A stretch of 64,000 nt of DNA from Davidsoniella eucalypti (lineage: Eukaryota; Ascomycota; Sordariomycetes; Microascales; Ceratocystidaceae). Made by a program: the position numbers and the translations under genes. The notes below the pieces were generated by a model. That model worked only from the letters and a program-made list of their open reading frames with translations, had not been told where the DNA came from and ran no database searches. Where the stretch lies: assembly GCA_004009845.1 (NCBI GenBank), contig RMBW01000015.1, positions 124,001 to 188,000 on the forward strand, read 5' to 3'. Below, piece by piece: positions 21,055 to 31,683 of the stretch (position 1 is its first letter; each line of letters starts with the position of its first letter).

Positions 21055-22205
21055 TAGGGAGTTAGTGGTTATACCTGGTCGATCTCGCAAGAGATAGTTG
21101 GTTCGAATCCAGCTGGGGCAAAAACTACTACTGAAGTCTACCCTATGCTTATGGTAGTGTGTCTGAGGGTTTGGACAGCCTCTCCACTCACGAAGTTCTG
21201 CAAAAAGGCAGATGCCAGGTAGTAACCATTCTGTTCTAAGAGGGATTATAATATTACAAGGGGGCTACAAAATGCTCGGAGGTTTTGAGATAGGTTCCCT
21301 ACGAGGTGGTTTTTCCCGGAAAGGATTAGAAGTTGAAATGCGCAGGAATAGCATATAACGAAACCATAACAAATGTTCTGTATCTCAGTGGCCTGTCACT
21401 GTTGAGAAGATTTGATTTGTTTGATTTGATTTGATTATATTTAACGTCTACCTAAATCACTGAGATCATACGACGCCGGATTGGCTACCGGACAGATATT
21501 TAACGTCTTCCGCTTGACAAACTCAATAGCTTTGTATGTGCGGGACGAGACCGTCCCCTAGCCCCGAAGAACTAGTGGTCCATACCTCCACTATGAGCAA
21601 CAAAAACAAATACAAAAAAAAAAACAAAAAAACAGTGCATCCACAAAACTATTCCCCAAAAGACAGATCCACAAAACCAACTCCTAAGTGGAGCTACCAT
21701 CCCCACTATTCAGTGAGCCTCCAAGAGGCTGGTGATCGTGGCCGTAAGAATGAAAAATTTGGCGTAATCGAGTCGGGTGCTATGGATGAAGCACAGCGAC
21801 AAGATTCCCGTGCCGCGGGGTCGGGCATCCAGTACCTTCAAAAGGCTGTGAGTGTGGCTCCCTGAGGTGAGTGGATAGACTCGGGAGACCAACGATCGAA
21901 AAGGTGCGGGGTCAGTCGCTGGTGAGAACGTCCCTCGAGAGGGGAAATCGGGCTCAAGGCCTCACGAAACGGTGCTTCAAAGACGACAAGTGTCGAAAAA
22001 GAAAACGAGAATGGACAGCAGCATTGGGGATATGTGCTGGTCGCTCTTAAAACCCACGACGAAGGGGAAAATTTCGTCTTTGGACGGAGGGGGAGGTACT
22101 CGAACTCAAAGGTACCCCCCCGAGGGTTGTAGGAGGGAAGGTTGCACTGTTGAGAAGTAGGTTGTCTTTCACCTTATATTGTATACTAGTATTAGATCAG
22201 TAAAA
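21055..22205 (+). mobile_element. SINE with tRNA-like head, split by a younger insertion
   Basis: The 5' part (21063-21120) contains an A-box-like TAGTGGTTATACC and a consensus B box GGTTCGAATCC (21100-21110) with a TpsiC-like stem GTTGG/CCAGC, i.e. an internal Pol III promoter. The body runs from 21137 to 21409 and resumes at 22145-22205. The same body without the head is uninterrupted at 23341-23640 (shared strings CAAAATGCTCGGAGGTTTTG and GGAAAGGATTAGAAGTTGA). The acceptor stem does not pair, so this is not a functional tRNA gene. Confidence 0.7.
21410..22144 (-). mobile_element. LINE-like 735-bp element with 13-bp target-site duplication
   Basis: CACTGTTGAGAAG occurs at 21397-21409 and at 22145-22157 and brackets the insert; the empty site exists in the second SINE copy near 23577. 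Read on the minus strand, the element starts CAACCTTCCCTCCTACA. It carries 5' UTR sequence homologous to 18160-18480, then a T-rich segment and a 3' end with an AAATC-repeat tail (plus-strand TTTGATTTGATTTGATT). It has no ORF1/ORF2 coding capacity. Related fragments lie at 20867-20963, 22281-22322 and 62914-63121. Confidence 0.85.
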
Positions 22206-22210
22206 ACATC

Positions 22211-22322
22211 TTCATAGCTCAAGTTAGCTCCATAAGATAAATGAATAAAAAAAAAAAAAACTGGTAGGTTAATCATTCCGATGATCCTAGTGATTTAGGT
22301 AGACGTTAAATATGATCAAATC
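22211..22322. repeat. Two short element fragments
   Basis: 22211-22260 is a short A-tailed repeat (CCATAAGATAAATGAAT then poly-A) also seen in reverse near 17095-17140. 22281-22322 (GTGATTTAGGTAGACGTTAA) is a plus-oriented piece of the same LINE 3' end found at 20867-20963 and 21410-21490. Confidence 0.6.
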
Positions 22323-22360
22323 GGTACATTCTCAATAGAAAAATGTACATTTAGGTATAT

Positions 22361-23200
22361 TGTCGGACTGATGCCTCAGGCAAAGGCAACAGCCCCTCTT
22401 TAGCCCCTAATATCTTCCTCTTGTTGTTTTTCCCATCCTCTGAGGGTCTAAACATAACTTAGCTCAATACAACACAAGTGTTCATACACATCAATTAAGA
22501 GTTACATCAAATCCATCATCAGGATCATTTCGGGCTCATCAGCCGCTCTCTCCCCATAATTTTTGTACCTATTACCTTTCCGCGCTATTATTTTTGGGCC
22601 CTGGCTTTGACTCGAATCTCATCCCCAGGACCTCTGACTTGCTATCGCGTTTGTGCAGCCACCCCCCCCCCCCACCCCCTGCCTCTCTACCCACCATCTA
22701 AAATGTCCTCTACTACGGCAGACGAGAGCATCAAGCTCAAATCTATCGAAAACTGGACAGCGTGGAACAGCAAGTGGGTAAACGTCTGCATCGACGAAGG
22801 AATCTGGGACAACATCAATCCAGTCGGTCGTATCAAGATAGAAAGTTATACAAATCCTCGACTTTCAAATCAGATATATAGATGTCCGTGATGCCCCCTT
22901 CGATTCTTTTGTCTAGGAAAATATCTCTATCATAACGAGTTCTAAGATTATACACAAGCTGTTATTTAATTCCAACTCTCCTTCTATCCTCTCTTACTCT
23001 TTACCACTCCTTATCTCCAGATGGACTCCGATACTTTTCCTTCCACTACAAAAATCCAGCGCCCATCTAAGGGCTCTAGAGCTGCAATTGAAGCCATCGA
23101 TAGGCTTTTTGGAACTACTACGAATATGGATGAGATTCTCAAAAACTACGAGTATCCTGTTACTTTGCCGGAGTTGCAGAAAGATGACTCGTCTTCTTAA
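22361..23200 (+). mobile_element. Possible copia-type LTR-element debris with gag-like ORF
   Basis: The sequence starts TGTCGGACTG and contains CTCAATACAACACAAG, both reminiscent of copia-type LTRs. An ATG at 22703 opens a 62-codon frame (to 22891) whose start (IENWTAWNSKWVNVCIDEGIWDNINP) resembles the N-terminus of copia gag. A second small ATG frame (23021-23200, 59 codons) follows. No protease, integrase or second LTR is present. The assignment is tentative; the two small ORFs could instead be unrelated. Confidence 0.35.
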
Positions 23201-23340
23201 AGTTCAAAGCATCATCATTCAACCTTAAATTCTCACTTTTTCAATTTCTTCTTAGTCGATTCTGATTGACATACATATTAGTAAGCTTCTTAGCTAGTAT
23301 CAGTCGTGGCACATATACTAACCCTAACCCTGCTTAGTAA

Positions 23341-23640
23341 TCTACCCTATGCTTATGGTAGTGCGTCTAAGGGTTTGGAGCCCGTTCTAAAGAAGGTAGA
23401 TGCCAGGTAGTAACCATACTGCTCTAAGAGTTACAATACAAGGAACTACAAAATGCTCGGAGGTTTTGAGACAGGTTCCCGACGAGGTGGTTTTTCCCGG
23501 AAAGGATTAGAAGTTGAGATGCGCAGGAATAGCATATAACGAAACCATAACAAATGTTCTGTATCTCAGTGGCCTGTCACTGTTGAGAAGTAGTTTGTCC
23601 TTCACCCTACATTGTATAACTAGTATTAGTTCAGGCTGTG
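23341..23640 (+). mobile_element. Second copy of the SINE body, lacking the tRNA-like head
   Basis: Matches 21137-21409 plus 22145-22205 without the 735-bp insertion, including an internal 20-30 bp deletion after GGGTTTGGA. It serves as the empty-site reference for that insertion. A doubled telomere-like CTAACCCTAACCC precedes it at about 23318-23330. Confidence 0.8.
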
Positions 23641-23827
23641 TATCTTAGGATACCGAGGTTGCTACATAGCTTTTAGAGCTCTATTTCCACCTTGATGAAA
23701 AAATGAAGGGTCTTTTTATCAAGTCAAATTTACATAACTATACATATGAAACAACTAATACTGACATCTTTTCATATCATTCAAGTTCTAAATAGAAGAA
23801 TCTCGGTTTGGATCTTCTAGTGATTGG

Positions 23828-25366
23828 CTATCTATATACGCCAAATATGTTGTTAACAAGAATTGGTTCGAGGCTCTTTTCAAACCCATCTTCGTTCATT
23901 GCTATCGATGCAATTTTACACAGCAACATAAGCCATGAGACAACAAAATCTTGATCTAAAGTACCTTCGAGGATTCGGATTTCGAGTGTTCGAGGATTTG
24001 TGCGTGCGCGATCATCTTCACAGCCGAATGCACTAAAATTCATGCCGAGTCGCCTGTATTGCTTTTCTGGTCCTGAAAGTAGCTGTCCAAGATACTTGTG
24101 CGAGGGTGCACTTATTATATGGTCTAGGGCAGCTAATATTTGAGGGCCGTGTGGTAGTGGGGATACGATTCGCGCCAAGCGGGCCCGATCCGGCTGTCTG
24201 CTCCAAGGAACAGGTGATCCAGTGTCATGAAGGACTTCAGTTGGTACAGGGATACCGCGGGCTAAACGAGAGTATTTCGTCAACGGAGCTCCCCACGTGT
24301 AAACGTTATTGAAGTTTGGCGACTTTGGGTCCCGCACACTCCGGAGAAGATCTTCCGCTAGCCATAGCAGGATGCCGAAGCGTTTAAGTGTGGGCAAACT
24401 ATATGACAAGCCATCTCGGCGGCCAAGGTGCACGTGCACATCGCATGTATAGTTTGAAACAAGGATATGTGTGTGTTTTAACATTTTGATGACATCAGCG
24501 ATCATAGCTCTAGGGTTCGGATTGCCAGACATGAATTCCTGCCACTGGAAGATCGGCGAGCATATTTCGGTCGGGACCCAACAGAGCTGTGGATACCGAG
24601 CAGCAAGTTTAGCATCTTGCTCGTCCGAATCTAGACTTGCGGAATTGGCTTTCTTGACCACCCATGCTGAGTCTGAGTATTCTTTGTCTGTTCGCCCATT
24701 AGCTTTCATATCAACTAGAGCTTCTGCTCGCTGATGAGGGACACGGGAAATTGTGGAGGCAAGTATCCGATACACTTCGAGCCGGAGGCCATCATCATGG
24801 GCCAATAGAGAAGTATCGTCGGAAAAGGTGTTAGGGGATGCATGGAATACTGAGCTGGCTGACATGGCGCTACGGGAAATAAAGATAGGCTGTGGCTGAT
24901 CGTCATCATGTAGCTTCTGTGTGGGCTGGGAGTCTGGGTTGTGGCTATTGAGGAACAACGGATGTTGTAACAGCTGTGGCATCCACTGTTGTCTCGGCTG
25001 CATGCTTATGAAAGCATCAGCGATCTCTCTTGAAAATAGGGTTGACTCTGCAGCTTGAGTGACTTCGCTATCGCTGCTGCCGTCCTTTTGCTGGGAAGTC
25101 GCACGTCGTGCATTCGCATCCTCTTCGACAAGAACTGCCGCGGCAAGAAATTTCAGCTCAAAGCCAAACGAGAGCATATCGGGAGAGTCTGGGAGCACGC
25201 ACGGCGACCTTGGCGCATGTTCTTGCTTCTGGAAATGTGATTCTGTAGGTTTTGGCGAAGGAAACGCGGGGCTGTTGTTGGCTGCCATTCTGGCGTTATT
25301 GTCGCGATGATCAACAGTGGAATTGGGCGTCATAATGGCGACGACTTTGGCGGGCGATGAAAACAT
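23828..25366 (-). CDS. Predicted amidoligase-family protein, 512 aa
   Basis: Uninterrupted minus-strand ORF. I place the start at the ATG at 25366; the frame extends upstream only through a TTG. The motif order fits the Amidoligase_2 family (COOH-NH2 ligases with a glutamine-synthetase-like fold): GFELKFLAAA near residue 68, SAWVVKKANSASL near 233, a PTEICSPIF strand near 265, the CDVHVHLG motif at 308-315, and a TLEIRILEGTLD strand near the C-terminus. The N-terminal 60 residues are disordered, and a long Gln/Pro/Ser-rich loop follows the first strand. Family knowledge: such enzymes are predicted to form amide or isopeptide bonds using ATP; fungal members have no assigned substrate as far as I know. 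There is no signal peptide, so it is probably cytosolic. The immediate neighbours give no pathway context. Confidence 0.8.
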   Translation of the reverse strand: MFSSPAKVVAIMTPNSTVDHRDNNARMAANNSPAFPSPKPTESHFQKQEHAPRSPCVLPDSPDMLSFGFELKFLAAAVLVEEDANARRATSQQKDGSSDSEVTQAAESTLFSREIADAFISMQPRQQWMPQLLQHPLFLNSHNPDSQPTQKLHDDDQPQPIFISRSAMSASSVFHASPNTFSDDTSLLAHDDGLRLEVYRILASTISRVPHQRAEALVDMKANGRTDKEYSDSAWVVKKANSASLDSDEQDAKLAARYPQLCWVPTEICSPIFQWQEFMSGNPNPRAMIADVIKMLKHTHILVSNYTCDVHVHLGRRDGLSYSLPTLKRFGILLWLAEDLLRSVRDPKSPNFNNVYTWGAPLTKYSRLARGIPVPTEVLHDTGSPVPWSRQPDRARLARIVSPLPHGPQILAALDHIISAPSHKYLGQLLSGPEKQYRRLGMNFSAFGCEDDRARTNPRTLEIRILEGTLDQDFVVSWLMLLCKIASIAMNEDGFEKSLEPILVNNIFGVYR

Positions 25367-27260
25367 TGCAGTCTCGGGGTTTTTCTGCTGATTGGCAATT
25401 TTCAATGAGGAAGCAGCAAAGAGAGTGATGATGGAGGAAGATAAAAAAAAATGAAGATGGTCGGAGACGGGCTTCGATATTTCACAAGCAGTTCTCGGCT
25501 TTGTTGTTATTTTTCTATTTGGGCTGTGCTACAAAACGCCGCTAATTAATTTTCTCAGATTGCAATTACCATCAGTCATACATTGGTGCCCTCTTTCCGG
25601 AGCTTCTCCAGATCACCATCTAAATTTGGCAACAACGCCCAATTGCCTGCTTCAAATCGCCCAAAGACTTCTTTCTCTCGGAATCTTAAAGAACAAGAGT
25701 CAGGGTTACACTGGCCCTCTTCCTTTTACTCTAGGCTTTCTTACCTGGCTAAGGGTTGCAATGTTTTTTTTTTGGTTCGGCCCGTGAGAGAGGCCTACAA
25801 GAGGTATTTTTATGATAGGAAAGAAAAGGGAAGAAAGCGGATGGAAACGCGACGTCACAGATTCAGGAACCATTGATCACAGCCATTTGTGAAGATGGAA
25901 CCGCAGAGAAGGTAGATGTGTGATGTGTCATATGGAGGCTATCCGTAACCCTAGCGTACATGTGTCCAAGGCAATACATCTCAAAGCATTCCTTCACATG
26001 TCAAACATGATGTACATTTTTGCTTTTGGGGTTACGACAATGAGATGTCACGTTAGCAAACCATTCTCAAGAGCGCCTGTGTTGCCTTCCAGAAAAGAAA
26101 CAAAGACCATGATGGCTGGTTGTGAGTTCCTTTCCCTTTTCATAGTGACTTTTACTTTGGAAATGTGCGGAAGACTACTATTTGTAACCATTGGCTGTAT
26201 AACTAGAGAAGACGGCATTGGCACAACGGTGGTGATGTCATTTGCCATATCTCTGAATATTGAGCGGGTTCTTGAAGGCGGCAAAGCCAGCCAATCTGTA
26301 ACAAGTCATTGTAGCTATATTTACTTGACTTGCGTAGTTCCGATTGAGCGTGTTTCCTTGCTAAAACATGCTCAAAATGGCGGATTTGTCTCTCTTTTGA
26401 ATTTGTGCGAGTCAGGATGTTGATTCATACTTTATACTGGCGCTGTTTGCACAAGAAGCATTGAACTATGTACATGGAAGTATAGTTATGCATAATATAA
26501 ACAAAAGTTTTTTATGTATCAGTCAGTTGGCATTGAACTACAAAGAAGCGACGCTAATCCTCTTCAAACTTTATTGAGCAACAGGGGCCGATAGCCAAAA
26601 CTCCACCATGGATGTAAGCCTGAGCTTGTTTGAGCAAGTTTTTTCTGCTCTGTATAAGCCAGGTTCGTCAATGTCTACGAACCCGATCGACCTGAATGGC
26701 TCCAATAGCACCAATAAACTCGCTAGTAACATTGAGCTATTCGACAGCTTATAGTGTACGAACATGCAACCAAAAAAAGTCGCCCGTGCGTAAAAGTTGC
26801 TCATCTTCTCGCCACACTGGGCCGGATTGTATCGAACAGGTTGGATTGCTCTGCAAAAACGACTGCATTGCTAGGGAACTACCTGACGTTTGCTAGCACG
26901 CACGGTGGTGAATTGAATTGTATTGAAGGGGGATAGGCAGCTGAGACGTAGTAGTAGGAAGTCATGAACTGGCTGGTGCATGGCTGGCGGAAACTAAATC
27001 CATGCTCCATGAGGCGGCCTGGTTCCGGTCACCGGCTATATTGGGGAGGTATGGAACGACATTTGCCCTTGGAGAAGCGTAGGGCGTGGAGAGTATAAAG
27101 ACTAGGGCGATCTGCATGTCCTCTGTTCTCTTTGTTCCTACCTTTATCACTCTTCTCGAACACACATTCCTACTCCACTTTCTAACTCCCATCTGATAAG
27201 ATCGTTCGCGATATATCCTTTACGACGTATTCCAAATACCCTCTCACACACACCTCCACA
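25367..27260. other. Intergenic region, 1.9 kb, between divergent genes
   Basis: Divergent promoters of the amidoligase gene and the X325-like gene. A 167-codon frame (from 25923) is Met/Val/Ser-rich with no recognisable features and I do not support it. GTATAAAGAC at about 27095 is a plausible TATA element about 165 bp before the X325-like start. Confidence 0.4.
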
Positions 27261-28000
27261 ATGAAGTTCTTCCTTCCCATGGTCATGGCTGCCACGGCCT
27301 CCGCCCACTTCAAGATCACCGACCCAAGCTCCATTGGCTTCGACGACGACAATGAGAGCGAGTCTCCTTGCGGTGGCTTCGACGTCACCTCGCGGACCAA
27401 CGCCACCTCCTACTCTTCTGGTGGCAAGTCATTCACTGTCCTGACTACCCACTCTACCGCCGAGTGGACCATCAAAGGCGCTCTGCTCTCCGATACCTCG
27501 AACTTTGGTTACCTAACTGCGCCCTTCACCCACTCTGGTCTGGGCACATTCTGCATCGAAAACGTCCCTGCTCCTTCGTCATGGGCGGGCCAGGACGGTG
27601 TCATCCAGGTGGTCCAGGCTGCCACTGACGGCGATCTGTACCAGGTAAGCTTCCCCCTCCTCCACAAACCATATACGTAGTTTGATTCTACTATACTCTG
27701 GTTCATGAAATGCATCGGTACATTGAACTAACGCAATCAATATAGTGTGTTGCTGTCACTTTCGCTAGTGGCGATGCCGAGAGTATCCCTTCCGTGTGCG
27801 TTAACACTACTGGCGTCTCTCTAACTTGGGAGGACTACCCCTCGGGCGCCGTTCTGGCTGGCTCGAACTCGACTTCCAACTCATCCACCTCGACCACGAC
27901 CACATCGGCCTCCTCGAGCTCGGCTACTGGTGCTGCCGGCCACACCGTCGCTACTTTCGGCTCTGCTGCCCTTCTGGCCGCCGCTGCTTACATCTTGTAA
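27261..28000 (+). CDS. X325/BIM1-like copper-binding cell-surface protein
   Basis: Exons 27261-27644 and 27746-28000 join in phase 0 across a 101-bp intron with a GAACTAACGC branch site, giving 212 aa. A 15-residue signal peptide ends ...TASA, so the mature protein begins with His16 (HFKITDPSSIGF). A free N-terminal His is the hallmark of LPMO-like X325/BIM1 proteins, which bind Cu(II) through the His brace; a second candidate ligand is His64 in LTTHSTAEW. Three of the expected Cys residues are visible (CGGF, TFCIEN, QCVAV). The C-terminus is Ser/Thr-rich and ends in a hydrophobic segment, indicating a GPI anchor. Family knowledge: Cryptococcus Bim1 assists copper acquisition, and X325 proteins lack polysaccharide oxidase activity. 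A role in copper uptake or wall biology is inferred. Confidence 0.9.
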
Positions 28001-28399
28001 CGGGAGTAATATGTGAAGTTTGTTTGGATACATACTCTAAAAAGGAAGCATATATGCATTCTATTCTTTTTCTTTCTTAATGATACCTGTTGATAGTTGC
28101 TAGCTGGCTGGACAAGACGAGATCAGTACTTAATGGCGGAGGTTGACATAATGTAATAGTACCACGTTCACATTTAATGAAAACAGTTACAGAAAAATAT
28201 GTATGCAATAGTATTTATTCGAATATGTACAAACAATCCCAAGTGCCGTTAGACTTGGGATTATTGATATTGACTCTGTATGTTCAAGCCCAAGTACTGT
28301 TGGACCTTGTTGCTGAGTAGAACTAAACCACCAAAGTCCGTCTATAAACTGGCTACAACGCTTAACTGCTGTAGAAAAGAGAGAATTTACACACGTGAC
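28001..28399. other. Spacer between convergent genes
   Basis: 3' UTRs of the X325-like gene and of ferric reductase 1. Nothing else recognised. Confidence 0.4.
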
Positions 28400-30629
28400 C
28401 TAGCTTCCAGTAGAGAAGCCTTCTACATGAAGATAGCACGATTCATTGCCTTGACGAGCGCGAGATCCATTGATACGGGCAACAGACGTACGAACACTAG
28501 TCGCAAGTTCGGCGCCACCACAGACTGACACTGCGCAAGAAAAGGGACCCTGTGTTGCTCCATTAATGTAGGATACGATATCAGGGCGACCATAAGACTC
28601 GTTGATTTCAAGGATACCACCACCCATGCCCATATCCATGGGCATATCAAGACCATCAATGCTCATCGAGCTACGATCCGTTTCGCAGGAGCCCTTTCGC
28701 TCAATATCATCATTATCAAACCCGACAGAGCCAGGTGAAAACACAGTGGAAGTTGCGGTATAAGGTGTAAAGGGAGTGTGGGGATCTTGCGGGAATAAAG
28801 GTGACTTGAGAGGCTTGAGCTGGAGAGACTGAGGAGGGGCTTTGCTAGGCCCGGACTTGGGCTTGATCTCCCGCTCGAGTTCTTCTTGCTCATCGTCCTC
28901 AGGACTACCACCATGCTTGCTTAGGAGAGAGCCAAGTGAGTCAGAGGACCCGCGCGCTTCAGCATCGACGTTTTGGTAAGTGCGACCGGTAATAGCGATG
29001 TCAAGCGTTACCAAGATCCTTTGATTGATAGCAGTATCGACAGCAGCCTTTATGCGGGTACGGTAGTAATGAAGAATGGCCTTTTCACGGCCCACCATCA
29101 GCAGCTTAATCTTGCGGACATGTGAATCGGGGCTAGCCAGTATCTTTTCTGCAACAGCACATGAGAAGGATGCTCCAGTTGAGCTGGAAATCATGACCAA
29201 GGTGTCGTGCTGATCAAGGGGTGGTGCGTGGCCTTCTTTATTGAGAATAAACACCTTGAATCCTTCGCGGCCGTGATTTTGAGACGCTAGAGCAAGCTTA
29301 TTGAGATTAGCAGTGAAGCCAGACTTTGTTTTGAGGGCGATTTGGATGCGTGGGCACTGGCAAGCACCGACTTCCTTCATAGGTGGAAGGATAGTGAATG
29401 GATGAGGAGACTGAAACGCCATCTTAGGCATCCAGAGATCTATGGACTGTCCGGGCTTGAACTTCATGTTGGCATTATGAATGTTCACCACGGTCATGTC
29501 TTTACCAACAGCTTCTAGAGTCATCTTGTGGCCAAAACGAGAGTTTTCACATGTGCCATATTGGGTCTTCCAGCTTAGATTTAGGTAGAGGGCAGCGATA
29601 ATTCGGGAAATCCAGTCAAGGGCGATAATCAAGATAGTCAAATCAATGGCTTTGCGGTGGTGACCAGGAACGTGCAGCCACATGAACCCTAGAGTAACAA
29701 AAGCACATACTGTGTGCTGTATAACGAAGAACTCATATGATAGCTTGCGAAGTGGCAATAAAGAGCTTAGAACAGTCCATAGCATGACGAACCAAGCAAA
29801 GATACCCCACTTGACGTAAGACACGATCTTGAGCTCCACCCAGATGAAGTTTGTAGGTGCCCACTGAACAAGAAAGCCAGTAGCATGGACTGTAACAGCA
29901 ACGATGAAGATACGCGAGACCCAGCGATGGAACCAAATGAGATCTTTGTACGAGCCACCCAAAACAAAGCGCAGGCCGGGAATCTGGGCACGAGTGGCCA
30001 GAATGTAAACGACAGGGACTTGTGACACAGAAATCAAGGCTCCACGGAAGCCAATGCGCTCGGCATAGGTCTCATCGTGCTTAACAACACGGTAGGAAAG
30101 AAGGCCTGCCATGAAGGCGCCATATAGCACAAGGAAGATGATCTGTCCTAGAGGGATTGTTGGTACTTTAAAGGGTAGTCGAGGACCGGTGGGAAGCTTC
30201 AAAGCGGAGCTCGCAACAAGCGTAGCAGAGGCGAAGAAGACACGGAAAGACGTTGAAAACTTGGACAACCTAGACGGCTCAACTTCCCGGGTAGGAGTAG
30301 AAGCATTTTGGCTAAAAGAGAATGGAGTTAGTAAAGCTAGAGACGCAGTATGACTGGAGCAAAACATAAGCTTACCGGCGGCGCTGAACAGTCTCATAAA
30401 CGGCCACCATAAACCTCGTCATGAAGACTATGAAGACGGCGAACATAAAAACATGGGCCAAAAGATGGTTCCGATTCGACCATTGGCGATCGGGATCATG
30501 TGGATGGGCATTTTGAGCGGCTGAAGTAGCGGTTGGAGCAGCAGCGGTTGTCATGTGATCATCGTCATCGTCGTCGTCGTCGTGATGGCCTTCATGGCGG
30601 GCAGCCAGAAGCCATACAAGAGTGTCCAT
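28400..30629 (-). CDS. Ferric reductase-like transmembrane protein (FRE family), 721 aa
   Basis: Exons 30629-30376 and 30311-28400 flank a 64-bp intron. Exon 1 has a His/Asp-rich extracellular head (HEGHHDDDDDDDDH) and a membrane helix. The core has the paired haem ligands at canonical 14-residue spacing: His213/His227 (WFHRWVSR..TVHATG) and His284/His298 (IQHTV..MWLHVP). A FAD-binding motif SPHPFTIL and a C-terminal NADPH-type motif VCGGAEL follow. The usual Gly-rich NAD(P) loop reads MISSSTGASFS. A disordered, Pro/Ser-rich insert of roughly 100 residues (GSSDSLGS...ERKGSCE) splits the cytoplasmic reductase domain. Family role: transfers electrons from NADPH via FAD and two haems to extracellular Fe(III) or Cu(II). 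Proximity to an X325 protein fits metal uptake. Confidence 0.9.
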
Positions 30630-31683
30630 GGTGATAGAGAGAACAGACGAGTAGTGAGGTTAGGGTTTAAACGAATGGACAGGAAATGCAAAGCAGCAGA
30701 TGTAGGCAGAAAAAAGAATTGCTGAGAGGAGCTGCTTTGCATGCCGCTGGAATGGCGATAAGAAAGGAGGAAAAAGAAAGAAATAAAAATAAAAATGGTG
30801 TGTGCTTCACCATCTTTTTGTTCTTTCCGCCCGCTAAGAAGCTCTTGCCGGCCCAAGTAGTTTACTGTGCAGATATAAATAAAGTGGGGCCCTCTTTATA
30901 CTGGAAGGGCTGTGTCGTTGTCGTCACCGGGTAGTTTCCCAGTTAAGTTCGCAGGAGAGATTTCCTATGCAAGGAAGGAGGCATGAATGAAGCAAACAGT
31001 CATGATAATTGTCAGTTGAATCTTCATATTAGTATTCTCAAAATATTTTATTCTATAAATTGGTCGGCTTCTCATTTGAGTGACAATGAAAGTACGTGGC
31101 AGTTTCCACTTGCTCGATTTTCTTTAGACGCGAACTTTAAAGAAGCGATCTTCATCTTTCTTCAAGTGGCTCATGCATCAAGTACCATGAAATAAAAGCA
31201 TCTAAGTTTAGTCTAAGCTTAGCTTTTCAACACCCAGATCAAGAAAGGTCAAAATGTACAAAGGACAAGGATCAAAAAACCTTCTCATTGAGTTTAAGCG
31301 GTAAGACCGCCATAAGCCTGTGATTCTCGTTTCCATAATCTCTTATTGGCTAGTGCTAAGCATATACTTATACTAACACGAGTAGGCACTCTACTTTTGT
31401 TCTATTTGAGAGTTGCAGATCACAAGGGATTAGATCATCTTATGCAGAAAAAAAATAGATGATTAGGAAATCAGTAAGCTTGCTATTAGTGCTGCTATTG
31501 ACTGTTCGAGCACTGTCCTTACTGAGCATTTTTGCCAAATGCGCACATTATTGATGTTTGTCTGTAGCCGAGAATAGTAGCATGCTACACAATCTCTCCC
31601 AAATTTAGTTTCTGTACATGTACATGTATCTATACAAATTCGTATGCCATTACCAGGACCAACATTCACGACGATATACATAA
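30630..31683. other. Intergenic region, about 1 kb
   Basis: Promoter of ferric reductase 1 (high coordinates of that gene) and 3' flank of the dioxygenase gene. Short frames only, none credible. Confidence 0.4.

Noticed and set aside
21055..21120. Functional tRNA gene
   Set aside because: The B box is good, but the acceptor strands do not pair and the anticodon arm is not a 7-nt loop; better explained as a SINE head.
23318..23330. Telomeric repeat
   Set aside because: Only two CTAACCC units; not enough for an interstitial telomere or a chromosome end.
25923..26423. 167-codon plus-strand frame
   Set aside because: No domain or signal; composition like the surrounding intergenic DNA.
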